Source: a bacterium
GTDB taxonomy: Bacteria; Actinomycetota; Acidimicrobiia; Acidimicrobiales; Bin134
NCBI GenBank assembly: GCA_026708015.1
Contig: JAPOVT010000002.1
Span: 1-64,000 of the forward strand
Reading direction: 5' to 3'
DNA length: 64,000 nt
The first letter of the stretch is position 1. Each line of letters starts with the position of its first letter. A program made the position numbers and the translations under genes. The notes beneath the pieces are model-generated. The model worked only from the letters and a program-made list of their open reading frames with translations, did no database searches and was not told the DNA's origin. Shown here piece after piece: positions 51,439 to 59,475 of this stretch.

Positions 51439-52008
51439 TCAGACGGAGACGAGTTCGAGGGGGACGATTTCTTCGAGGCTGATGGGGCGGTCGGCGACGC
51501 CTTCGAAGGCATCGTTGGCCGAGTAGACCTCTTCGCCGGTGAGCCGGGCCTCGGGGTCGTCGAGGTCGACGGGCCACACGATGCCCATACGGGACTGGGC
51601 GACGTAGTAGGAGTCCACGTCGGGTACCTCAATGCCCATGGCCTCGAGCGTGCGGCCGGGGTAGGCCATGCGCATCATCCCCTCGGTGAACACGGCGTCG
51701 TCGTCGACGATGACCCGGTCGCAGTCGAACTCCAACCGGTGGGCGCCGGTCTGCACGATGCTGCGGTCGTAGAAGCCTCGAATTGCGTCGCGGTCACCGC
51801 CGGGGCTGGCGATGGGATCGTCGGGGTTCGACCAGATGATGTACTGGGGCTTGTCGCTGAGGGTGGCCACCACCCCCTCGATGTCGGCCTGGGCCTCGCA
51901 CTTCATGTGGGCCAGCACCAACCCCAGTACATGGCGCCTCCGGGGATCTGTCTCGGCCTCCAGCCGCTCTTCCACCAAGCGCCACGTCTTGTTAGGGTTC
52001 ATCTTCAT
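51439..52008 (-). CDS. NTF2/SnoaL-like protein
   Basis: 189 residues. N-terminal helices (HVLGLVLAHMKCEAQADIEGVVATLSD) followed by a curved sheet (PQYIIWSNPDD, AIRGFYDRSIVQTGAHRLEFDCDRVIVDDDAVFTEG) are the SnoaL-like cone fold. Relatives include steroid isomerases, polyketide cyclases and non-enzymes. It is divergent from the Ltp2-like gene, so a role in the same pathway is possible. Confidence 0.7.
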   Translation of the reverse strand: MKMNPNKTWRLVEERLEAETDPRRRHVLGLVLAHMKCEAQADIEGVVATLSDKPQYIIWSNPDDPIASPGGDRDAIRGFYDRSIVQTGAHRLEFDCDRVIVDDDAVFTEGMMRMAYPGRTLEAMGIEVPDVDSYYVAQSRMGIVWPVDLDDPEARLTGEEVYSANDAFEGVADRPISLEEIVPLELVSV

Positions 52009-52105
52009 CGGTCTCGCCTTTCGTTCTGCCCAGACGATAGAGGTTCAACACCTCCAGCGTCACAAGCAGAGGCTTCGAGTAGCTGACCATTAGTGTGCCT
52101 AGCCG

Positions 52106-53254
52106 ATGAGCGATCGGGAGTTTGCCGGCAAGACGGCCATCGTCGGGATTGGCAGCAGCGACTTCGCCCAGTTGTATCGCTCGACCGATCCTGAGCGCAC
52201 CGGCGAGGCGCTGGCCACCGAGGCCATCGCTGCGGCCATTGCCGATGCCGGGATGGAGAAATCGCAGATCGACGGGCTCATCACCGGAGGTCTGCCCCAC
52301 TACGAGCCGGTGGCCTACCGCACCGGGCTCACCGACGTTCGCTTCGTGGTGGACTACCCGGGGGCCGGGCGCATGTGCGCCATGGCGCTGATGCACGCCG
52401 CCACTGCGGTACACCATGGATTGGCCGACTACGTGGTGCTGTTCAACTCGGTGGTGTTCCGCTCCCAGGGCGTCAAGTTCGGGGCCCAGGGCCAAGGGCT
52501 GCTGTACGACACCATCTACGGCATGGCCTCGCCGGGAGCGCAGTATTCGCTGGCCTTCACCCGCTACCAGGCAGAATACGGGGGCACCGAGGAGCAACTC
52601 GGCGCCATCCCGGTGGCCATCCGCTCCCATGCCCGGTTGACTCCGGGGGCCATCATGCAGGCCGAGATGACCGTCGACGAATACCTGGCCGCCCGCTACA
52701 TCGCCCAGCCGCTGCGGCTGTTCGACTACTGCCTGATCAACGACGGGGCGGTGGCCTACGTGGTGACCACTACCGAGCGGGCCAGGGATCTGCCCCATCC
52801 GCCGGTGCTCATCGCCAGCACTGCGGGCCGGGCCAATTTCCGGGAGTGGTACGTGGACCTGGGGTTCTGGGACGAGGCCTGCCGGTCGATGAAGGCCGAC
52901 CTGTTCGACCCGCTGGGTGTGACTACAGACGACATCGACTGCCTCCAGGTGTACGACAACTTCAGCGTGTCGGTGCTGTGGGGGCTGGAGGGATTCGGCT
53001 TCGCCCCCCGGGGCCAAGGATTGGAATGGGTGCAGAACGGCCGCATCGCATTGGGCGGGGAGCTGCCGGTGAACACCAGCGGGGGGATGCTGAGCGAGTC
53101 GTACCTTCAGGGGTGGAACCAGCACGCCGAGGCGGTGCGCCAACTGCGGGGCCAGGCGGGCGAGCGCCAGATCCCCGACTGCGACTGGTCGCTGTACTGG
53201 TGCCTGTCGGCTTTGCCGGGGGCGTCGCTGTTGTGTCGGGACGGACTGCTGTGA
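52106..53254 (+). CDS. Thiolase-fold protein, Ltp2-like aldol-lyase
   Basis: 382 residues, start possibly leaderless (TAGTGT at 52091-52096). Thiolase superfamily of the lipid-transfer type: TAIVGIGSSDF, ATEAIAAAIADAGM, VDYPGAGRMCAMALMHAAT. The HDC or GHP motif of true thiolases is replaced by LQVYDNFS (Tyr283), and SGGMLSESYLQGWN supplies Tyr333. My recollection is that steroid side-chain aldolase Ltp2 uses Tyr294 and Tyr344, also 50 residues apart. With the DUF35 gene overlapping it, retro-aldol cleavage of a 3-hydroxyacyl-CoA is the best call; a plain thiolase is unlikely. Confidence 0.75.
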   Translation: MSDREFAGKTAIVGIGSSDFAQLYRSTDPERTGEALATEAIAAAIADAGMEKSQIDGLITGGLPHYEPVAYRTGLTDVRFVVDYPGAGRMCAMALMHAATAVHHGLADYVVLFNSVVFRSQGVKFGAQGQGLLYDTIYGMASPGAQYSLAFTRYQAEYGGTEEQLGAIPVAIRSHARLTPGAIMQAEMTVDEYLAARYIAQPLRLFDYCLINDGAVAYVVTTTERARDLPHPPVLIASTAGRANFREWYVDLGFWDEACRSMKADLFDPLGVTTDDIDCLQVYDNFSVSVLWGLEGFGFAPRGQGLEWVQNGRIALGGELPVNTSGGMLSESYLQGWNQHAEAVRQLRGQAGERQIPDCDWSLYWCLSALPGASLLCRDGLL

Positions 53255-53667
53255 GCAAAGGGGGCGGCTACGCCAAGCCGCTGCCAACGGTGACCCATGA
53301 GGATCGGGAGTTCTGGACAGCAGCCCGCCAGCACCGCTTCGTGCTGCCTGAGTGCCGGGCCTGCGGGCACGTGTGGTTCCCGCCCTATGCCTCCTGCCCG
53401 CTTTGCCTGTCGTTCGACCGGGGGTGGACTGAAGCGTCGGGTCGGGGCACGGTGTGGGGCTTCACGATCATGAGGCAGCCCTACATCCCGTCGTTCGAGC
53501 CGGAACTCCCCTACAACGTGGTGCTGGTGGAATTGGAGGAGGGACCGATGGTCTACTCCAACCTCGTCGGGATTGACAACGACGACATCGCCTGCGGCCT
53601 GGAAGTGGAAGCGGTGTTCGAGGACGCCACCGACGAGATCACCCTCATCAAGTTCCGCCCCGCCTGA
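53251..53667 (+). CDS. DUF35 OB-fold/zinc-ribbon protein (partner of thiolase-fold gene)
   Basis: 138 residues from GTG 53251, overlapping the thiolase-fold stop by 4 nt. A rubredoxin-like zinc ribbon (CRACGHVWFPPYASCPLC) precedes an OB-fold strand set (GRGTVWGFTIMRQPYIPSF, YNVVLVELEEGPMVYSNLVG). In steroid degradation the DUF35 part of ChsH2 binds and activates Ltp2; gene order here is the same kind of pairing. Confidence 0.88.
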   Translation: MSKGGGYAKPLPTVTHEDREFWTAARQHRFVLPECRACGHVWFPPYASCPLCLSFDRGWTEASGRGTVWGFTIMRQPYIPSFEPELPYNVVLVELEEGPMVYSNLVGIDNDDIACGLEVEAVFEDATDEITLIKFRPA

Positions 53668-53692
53668 GGGGGTGGGACTAGATGCTGGCTGG

Positions 53693-54472
53693 TCAGATGC
53701 TAGTCAGGCCGTGGGAGTGGCCGGCGGTGTAGCCGCCATCGACGGGCAGGGCGACGCCGGTCACGAATGAGGAGTCGTCGGAGGCCAAGAAGAAGGCTGC
53801 TCCGGCGATCTCCGAGGGGAGGCCCCAGCGCTTGAGTTTGTGCTGGTCGCGAATGCTGTCGGCGATGGGCCCGAGATGGGGAATGACCGACTGGAACATG
53901 GGGGTGTCGATGAAGCCGGGGCAGATGGCGTTGGCCCTGATATTGGCCGGGCCGTAGTCGTTGGCGATGTTCTTGGTGAGCAGGATCACCCCGCCCTTGG
54001 ATGCGTTATAGGTGCTGCCCCCCTCGCAGCCTTCGAGGCCCTCGACGCTGGCAATGGTGATGATGCTCCCCGAGCGGGCCTCCACCATGGGCTTGAGGGC
54101 GGCCCGGCACGACAGCATGGTGCCCTTGAGGTTGATGTCCTGCACCCGGTCCCACTCCTCGACATCGAGGGTGTGAACCTGGCCGCCGCCAGCCACCCCG
54201 GCCGCGGTGACCAGCACGTCGAGCCGTCCGTGGTCTTTCATGATCTGGGCGACCAGCTCCTCTTGGGCGTCGGCGTCGCGCACGTCCACCAGATGGAAGC
54301 TGGACGCGGGGGCCGTTTCTTCCACTGCCTTCCAACCGTCGCTTTCGGCGATGTCAGAGCCGATCACCACGGCTCCCTCCTCGGCGAACCGTTCTGCGGA
54401 GGCCAGGCCGATGCCCGAAGCCGCTCCGGTGACCCACGCCACCCTGCCTTCTAACCGTCCCATCTCTGACAC
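53693..54472 (-). CDS. Short-chain dehydrogenase/reductase
   Basis: 259 residues. Classical SDR: VTGAASGIGLASAERF (NAD site), SDIAESDG with Asp after strand 2 (NAD preference), IITIASVEG with the catalytic Ser, STYNASKGG (Tyr, Lys), and C-terminal VTGVALPVDGGYTAG. Nine nt from the P450 upstream, so both may act on one alcohol/ketone. Confidence 0.9.
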   Translation of the reverse strand: MSEMGRLEGRVAWVTGAASGIGLASAERFAEEGAVVIGSDIAESDGWKAVEETAPASSFHLVDVRDADAQEELVAQIMKDHGRLDVLVTAAGVAGGGQVHTLDVEEWDRVQDINLKGTMLSCRAALKPMVEARSGSIITIASVEGLEGCEGGSTYNASKGGVILLTKNIANDYGPANIRANAICPGFIDTPMFQSVIPHLGPIADSIRDQHKLKRWGLPSEIAGAAFFLASDDSSFVTGVALPVDGGYTAGHSHGLTSI

Positions 54473-54481
54473 TCCTTGCTG

Positions 54482-55783
54482 TTATGCCACCAGGCGGACG
54501 CGTTGGTGTTTGACGGCCCCCAGGTGCAGATGGCCGTGGCGCTCGGGCTCGTCGACCAGTTCTAGGCGGGGCAGAATGGGCAGGATGGCTTTGAGCATGG
54601 CTCGAAGCTCCCAGCGGGCCAGATTGGCGCCCAAACAGAAGTGGACACCGTGGCCGAAGGCCATGTGGTGGTTGGGGTTGCGGCCCACGTCGAATCGGTA
54701 GGGATCGTCGAACACCGCATCGTCCCGGTTGGCCGACGGGTAGAACACGCCCACGGTGTCGCCCTCTCTGATGATTTGGCCGTGGCGCTCCACGTCAGCG
54801 GTGGCGGTGCGGGCGAACTGGATGACCGGGGATGTCCACCGCAGGATCTCCTCCACCGCCGGTTCGATCAGCGACTCATCGGCCAGGAGGCGGTCGATCT
54901 GGTCGGGGTTCTGGAGCAGGGCGGTCACACCCGAGGTGGTGGCGTTGCGGGTGGTCTCGTTGCCCGCGCCCAGTAGCAGGGTGATGTAGCCGGTGAGCTG
55001 CTGGATGTTGAGCGGGCAGCCGTCGACCTCACCCTGGACCACTGCACCGGTGAGGTCGTCGCGGGGCTCGGCCTGGCAGTCTTCGATAATCGACCCGATA
55101 TAGGCACTGAATTGCTTGCCCATCCGAAACCTCAGCTCGTCGAAGGTCTCGCCCGGCTCGGCCCACCGCATGTGCTCCTCGTCGTTGAACCCCATCTCGG
55201 TGAACTTGTGGACCTTCGACCAGTCCTCGACGTCCAATCCCATAAGATCGCAGATGGTGGCCAGGGGCAGCTTGACGGCGTAGTCGAGCACCAGGTCGGC
55301 CTCACCGTTGCGCTCCAGCACCTCCACAAACTCGCCGGTGAACCGGGCGGCGTACTGGGCCAGGTGCTCCTCGTGTTCACGCATGGCCCGGGGGGTGAAG
55401 CGTCGAGCGGTGAGCAGGCGGAACCGGGTGTGGCGGGGTCGGTCCAAAAACACCATGTCCATGGGCTCGTCGAGGTCCCAGCCCAGTTCGGTGAGCCGCC
55501 GTTCCCGGCGCTCCCACATGCCCTTGTCGTCTTCGATGGAGGCCAGGCGAAGGCGGGGACCGCCGTTGATGAACAGCTTGTCGTTGGACGACACCCAGTG
55601 GATGTCCTCGTGGCGGGTGATGGCCCAGAATGGCTCGATGTCGGGGCGCTCGTACCAGTACACCGGGGCTTCGGCCCTCAGTAGATCCCATGCCGCCCAC
55701 GGATAGCCGTGGTCGCGGTACAGATCGGTGGAGTGAATGTCGATCTCGTCGAGCGACAATGCCCTGGCGTCTGTGATGGTCAT
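54482..55783 (-). CDS. Cytochrome P450
   Basis: 433 residues from ATG 55783, with GGGGAG upstream; a frame extending 17 codons further has no such site. Haem loop MAFGHGVHFCLGANLARWE gives Cys383; I-helix LLLGAGNETTRNATT; ExxR EEILR. The substrate-entry N-terminus has YPWAAWDLLRAEAPVYWYERPDIEPFW. The upstream 66 bp separates it from an unknown gene on the same strand. Confidence 0.92.
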   Translation of the reverse strand: MTITDARALSLDEIDIHSTDLYRDHGYPWAAWDLLRAEAPVYWYERPDIEPFWAITRHEDIHWVSSNDKLFINGGPRLRLASIEDDKGMWERRERRLTELGWDLDEPMDMVFLDRPRHTRFRLLTARRFTPRAMREHEEHLAQYAARFTGEFVEVLERNGEADLVLDYAVKLPLATICDLMGLDVEDWSKVHKFTEMGFNDEEHMRWAEPGETFDELRFRMGKQFSAYIGSIIEDCQAEPRDDLTGAVVQGEVDGCPLNIQQLTGYITLLLGAGNETTRNATTSGVTALLQNPDQIDRLLADESLIEPAVEEILRWTSPVIQFARTATADVERHGQIIREGDTVGVFYPSANRDDAVFDDPYRFDVGRNPNHHMAFGHGVHFCLGANLARWELRAMLKAILPILPRLELVDEPERHGHLHLGAVKHQRVRLVA

Positions 55784-55849
55784 GCTTTGCTCCCCCGTGC
55801 TTTGCTGACAGGGACATATTGGCAGAGCGGCCATCAGCAGCCCTAAGCG

Positions 55850-56749
55850 TTACCTCCGGAGCCCTTCCCACAAACGGGAGCGGAGGGGTTCGGGGGCGAC
55901 GAGTTGGAAGCTCTGGTCGTCTAGGCGGGCGAAGCCTTCCAACGGGTGGCCGGGGCGCCACCACAGGGCGTTGGGACTGACCGAGTTGGGGCCGGCCAGA
56001 TACCGGATGTAGCTGGCCGCCAACATGGTTGCGGAGTCGTCCACGAACTGCTCGTCGAGCTCCACGGGACAGACCATGACGGTGTGGGCCGCGGGCACAG
56101 TCACCACCGCGCCCATATCGCCGATGTCGGGAACGGTGCGGCCAAAGTCGAGAAGGTGTCCAGTAACGAACAGGGTGTCGCCGGTGAGAATCTGGAATTG
56201 CTCGGGAGCATCGTCCCCCTCCAAGGGGTTCAGCGGCTCGTCCATCAGGGTATTGGCCAGCGCTGCTGCCATTACCTCGCCCTGCTCCACGCCCCATTCG
56301 CTGAAGTAGCTGCGGTCTACCGGGCAGGCGGCGCCGTCCAAGTCCACCGACAGACAGGCTGACAGTCCCAGTGGCAGAGGATCGCTTACTGCGTCGATCT
56401 GGCTCAGGTGATGGGCGCCAACCACTCTGACTCGCAGATCGGGCTGGAGTTGCTCGTAGTCGCCCAGGCGCTCGGCCAGGAGGTCGGGCGCGAAATCGTC
56501 GAGGCGGGCAACGTGGCTGTAGATGATGAGCCGCCAATCCTCGGCGTCGGCCGCCCGGCAGGTTTGGGCCAGGTTGGACAGGCCCAGCACGCAATCCATC
56601 TTCTCGACAGTCACGGTGCCCTCGGCCTCGTCGACGGTGTGCTCGCCGAATCGGGCTTGCACGACGCTCTCCACGTGGTTGAGGAAGTCGCGGAGTTGCT
56701 CTGGGGTCCACCACGGAGCCCAGGCGCAGGAAACAGGCGGAGCAGACAC
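55850..56749 (-). CDS. Conserved-looking hypothetical protein
   Basis: 299 residues, opening with a Trp-rich AWAPWWTPEQLRDFLNHVES. The middle carries LGLSNLAQTCRAADAEDWRLII, a helix with regular Cys/Trp/Leu placement, then RVVGAHHLSQIDAV and several short strands (LFVTGHLLDFG, AVVTVPAAHTVMVCPV). No signal peptide, no catalytic motif known to me. It resembles cytosolic alpha/beta proteins of the DUF1444 kind only loosely. Divergent from pyrE. Confidence 0.65.
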   Translation of the reverse strand: MSAPPVSCAWAPWWTPEQLRDFLNHVESVVQARFGEHTVDEAEGTVTVEKMDCVLGLSNLAQTCRAADAEDWRLIIYSHVARLDDFAPDLLAERLGDYEQLQPDLRVRVVGAHHLSQIDAVSDPLPLGLSACLSVDLDGAACPVDRSYFSEWGVEQGEVMAAALANTLMDEPLNPLEGDDAPEQFQILTGDTLFVTGHLLDFGRTVPDIGDMGAVVTVPAAHTVMVCPVELDEQFVDDSATMLAASYIRYLAGPNSVSPNALWWRPGHPLEGFARLDDQSFQLVAPEPLRSRLWEGLRR

Positions 56750-56826
56750 AGGCTCCTCCCCTCATTCATCAGCATTAGAGGGGAAGTTTGAGCTGACCGT
56801 AGCGGGTCTGCGCTGGGGATCGCTTG

Positions 56827-56870
56827 TGGAAATCTGTTTATTTCTATTTAATTTCCATTAATATAAAGCT
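56827..56870. promoter_or_regulatory. AT-rich control region between divergent genes
   Basis: TGGAAAT (56827-56833) and ATTTCCA (56851-56857) form an inverted repeat with a 17-nt AT spacer. TATAAA at 56863-56868 could be a -10 for pyrE. The stretch is strikingly AT-rich against its surroundings. Confidence 0.45.
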
Positions 56871-56907
56871 AACGAGCCTGGTCACCGGCGACTACTAGGC
56901 TGAGGAC

Positions 56908-57465
56908 ATGGCTGACGCGGCGCTCATCGACATCGTCAAACGGCAAGGGTTGCGAAGACTGGATCAGCCGATAGAGCTGGCCAGCGGGGCCATGTCCAGC
57001 GATTTCGTCGACGTCAAGGTGGCCCTCTGTCGATGGGCCGACCTTCAGGTGGCCTGCCGGGCGATTGTTCAGCAGGTACAGCAGGCCGGCATCGAATTCG
57101 ATGCGGCCGGAGGGATGACTATGGGAGCCGACTCGCTGGCGGTGGGCATCGCCGCCGAGACCGACGGTCAGTGGTTTTCGGTTCGAAAGGAGCCGAAGAA
57201 GCGGGGGACGAAACAGCAGATCGAAGGCACCTCCCTCGGTCCGGGCCACCGGGTGCTGCTGCTCGAGGACGCAACCACGACCGGGGGCTCCACGGAAAGG
57301 GCCTACGAGGTGATTCGCGACACCGGGGCTGAGGTGGTGGCCGTGGCCACAGTGATCGACCGGGGCGACACCGCCCGTCGCCGCTTCGAGGCACTGGGCT
57401 TGCCATACTTCCCCGCCCTCACCTACACCGACCTCGGCATCGAACCGGTGGTGCCGCCGGGCTAG
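56908..57465 (+). CDS. pyrE: Orotate phosphoribosyltransferase-like PRTase
   Basis: 185 residues. PyrE layout: IELASGAMSSDFVDVKVAL near the N-terminus, FDAAGGMTMGADSLAVGIA, FSVRKEPKKRGTKQQIEG (the flexible Lys loop) and the PRPP motif VLLLEDATTTGGSTERAYEVI. The enzyme makes OMP from orotate and PRPP in pyrimidine synthesis. No other pyrimidine gene adjoins it, as is common for pyrE in actinobacteria. Confidence 0.88.
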   Translation: MADAALIDIVKRQGLRRLDQPIELASGAMSSDFVDVKVALCRWADLQVACRAIVQQVQQAGIEFDAAGGMTMGADSLAVGIAAETDGQWFSVRKEPKKRGTKQQIEGTSLGPGHRVLLLEDATTTGGSTERAYEVIRDTGAEVVAVATVIDRGDTARRRFEALGLPYFPALTYTDLGIEPVVPPG

Positions 57466-57487
57466 ACGGTGCTCGGGGCTAGCCCCC

Positions 57488-59161
57488 TCAGGTGGAACGG
57501 AGGGTGGTGGCGGGGAGGGATTCCAGCTGGTCGAGCAGCGACTTGCCGTCAAGGCGGGTGGGGGTGCCGGCCACCAGGATGTGATCGACGCCAGAGGGGG
57601 CGTCGGCGATGAGGCGCTCGCCGTTGGCGGGCATGTCATGGACCCGGCGGATGGGACCGACGTCGAGGCCGTCCCAATCGACCACGGTGATGTCGGCCAC
57701 CGCGCCGGGGCGCAGGTAGCCCCGGTCGGGGGCCAGCCCGAGCATCTCGGCCAGCTCGCCGGTGAGCTTGTGGATGCCGGCCTCTGGGCTCATGACCTGA
57801 CGGTCGCGCACCCAGCGGGACAGGAAGTCGGTGGGCATGACCGCATCGCAGATCTGGCCGACATGGGCGCCGGCGTCGGACAGACCCATGACCGCCCCTT
57901 CGGCCTGCATCAGGGAGGTCACGCCGTCGACCTCGTCGTTGGCGAAGGTGATCTCGAAGCGGGTCAGCAGCCCGTCGGCTAATGCGACGTCGCACATGGC
58001 GTCCCATGGTGAACAGCCCCGCTCGGCAGCCACTCCCCCCACGGTGTTGCCCACCAGCTCAGGCTGGTTGGGCGACTCCACGATGGCCAGGGTGTTCCAG
58101 CGGGAGGCCAAAAGGCCGTTGGCGTCGAGGTCGGCCTGGACCCGGGCCCGCCAATCAGGGTCGGCGTACAGGGTGGGGCGGTCTTCGTGGGCCAGAGCCA
58201 CCAGTTCCTTGAACGAGCCCATGGTGTAGAAGGAGGTGGGTTCGATCATGGTGACGTGCTGGGTGATGGGTCGACAGGTGACCTGCACCCACACATCGGC
58301 CCCGGCAGCCCGTCCGGCCAGGTGGTCGGCCAGCTTGGTGCGGTAGTCGGCCCGAGAGGAGGCCGCGGCCGGGTAGGTGAGGATGGATGACCAGTTGAGC
58401 CGGCGGCCCAGGTTGGGCTGGAAGTCGTACACCCAGAGGTAGTTCTCCCCCGGCGCCACATGCACCACGCCCCGGCCGACCTCGGCGGTGACTCCGATAA
58501 GGGCCTCGGTCTCGGACTGGGAAGCGGCGATGGACGGCACCGGGCGGCCGCCGTCGCCCAGGTGGAACCCAGCCCGGTCGGTGGAGAACCCCAGTGCACC
58601 GCCGGTGATGGCCTCGGCCACCGCCGCCTTCATTTGGTTGATTTCCTCGGGGGTGGCCTCCCGCTCGTAGGCGTCTTGGCCCATGACGTAGAGCCGCACC
58701 GCGGTGTGACCCACGTAGCCGCCGAAGTTCACCGCCAGGCCCCGTTGCTGGATCACATCCAGGTATTCGCCGTAGGTCTCGAAGTCCCATTTGACGCCGG
58801 CCTCCAGGGTGGCCACCCGCATGTCCTCCACCTTGTCGAGGGTGCGGATGAGCGAGGCCCGGTCGGCGGCTTTGGTGGGGGCAATGCTGTAGCCGCAGCT
58901 GCCGGCCACCACCGAAGTGACGCCGTGCCAGCAGGATGACGACAGCCAGGGGTCCCAGAGCACCTGGGGGTCGTAGTGGGTGTGGCAGTCGATGAAGCCG
59001 GGGCACACGAAGCGGCCGGTGGCGTCGATCTCGGTGGGGGCTTTGACGGTTTCCTCGATTTGGGTGATGCGGCCGTTGGTGATGCCAATGTCGGCGCGGC
59101 GGCCTGGATTGCCTGTGCCGTCTATGACGGTGCCACCGCGTATAGATATTTCTGCGGTCAC
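57488..59161 (-). CDS. N-acyl-D-amino-acid deacylase-type amidohydrolase
   Basis: 557 residues. SIRGGTVIDGTGNPGRRADIGI opens the composite beta-sandwich/TIM barrel. CPGFIDCHTHYDPQVLWDP carries the HxH metal pair, and GVTSVVAGSCGYSIAP and LGFSTDRAG follow. MGLSDAGAHVGQICD holds the catalytic Asp, and the end GAVADITVVDWDG the closing strand. Members hydrolyse N-acyl-D-amino acids or cyclic amides. Convergent with pyrE by 22 bp. Confidence 0.88.
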   Translation of the reverse strand: MTAEISIRGGTVIDGTGNPGRRADIGITNGRITQIEETVKAPTEIDATGRFVCPGFIDCHTHYDPQVLWDPWLSSSCWHGVTSVVAGSCGYSIAPTKAADRASLIRTLDKVEDMRVATLEAGVKWDFETYGEYLDVIQQRGLAVNFGGYVGHTAVRLYVMGQDAYEREATPEEINQMKAAVAEAITGGALGFSTDRAGFHLGDGGRPVPSIAASQSETEALIGVTAEVGRGVVHVAPGENYLWVYDFQPNLGRRLNWSSILTYPAAASSRADYRTKLADHLAGRAAGADVWVQVTCRPITQHVTMIEPTSFYTMGSFKELVALAHEDRPTLYADPDWRARVQADLDANGLLASRWNTLAIVESPNQPELVGNTVGGVAAERGCSPWDAMCDVALADGLLTRFEITFANDEVDGVTSLMQAEGAVMGLSDAGAHVGQICDAVMPTDFLSRWVRDRQVMSPEAGIHKLTGELAEMLGLAPDRGYLRPGAVADITVVDWDGLDVGPIRRVHDMPANGERLIADAPSGVDHILVAGTPTRLDGKSLLDQLESLPATTLRST

Positions 59162-59207
59162 GTGTTCAATCTAGGCGACTGGTTCCGCGTGCATCCGGGC
59201 TGGCGGG

Positions 59208-59438
59208 TCAGTGTTTCGTGAGGTGGAGCTTGTCGCGAACGGCTTCGGGGCCGAGGACTTGGTAGTTCATGGCTTCGAGGATGGTTACGGCTCGGGCGGC
59301 CAGCCCGACGGTCGAAACGTTTCGGGATCGGCCAGCACCGTCGGCCCACTCAGCCACCACGAGCTCGCCGTCGAGACGAACGCCGCTAAGCGGATGCCAC
59401 TCGTAACGGTAGAAGTCAGGCGTGAGCGGTCCTGCCAT
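59208..59438 (-). CDS. Small hypothetical protein
   Basis: 76 residues from ATG 59438 (a TTG two codons earlier is possible). PDFYRYEWHPLSGVRLDGELVVAEWADGAGRSRNVS then an Ala-rich helix and YQVLGPEAVRDKLHLTKH. No family known to me. It is divergent from the amidohydrolase at 59474, and a perfect palindrome lies between them. Confidence 0.55.
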   Translation of the reverse strand: MAGPLTPDFYRYEWHPLSGVRLDGELVVAEWADGAGRSRNVSTVGLAARAVTILEAMNYQVLGPEAVRDKLHLTKH

Positions 59439-59450
59439 CGCCAAAAGCGC

Positions 59451-59475
59451 ATACCAGCAATATGATTGCTGGTAT
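59451..59475. promoter_or_regulatory. 25-bp perfect palindrome between divergent genes
   Basis: ATACCAGCAAT and ATTGCTGGTAT arms, 11 of 11 paired, around a central ATG. It overlaps the start region of the + strand amidohydrolase and lies 12 bp from the other start. Size and symmetry suit a TetR- or GntR-type operator for both genes. Confidence 0.65.
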
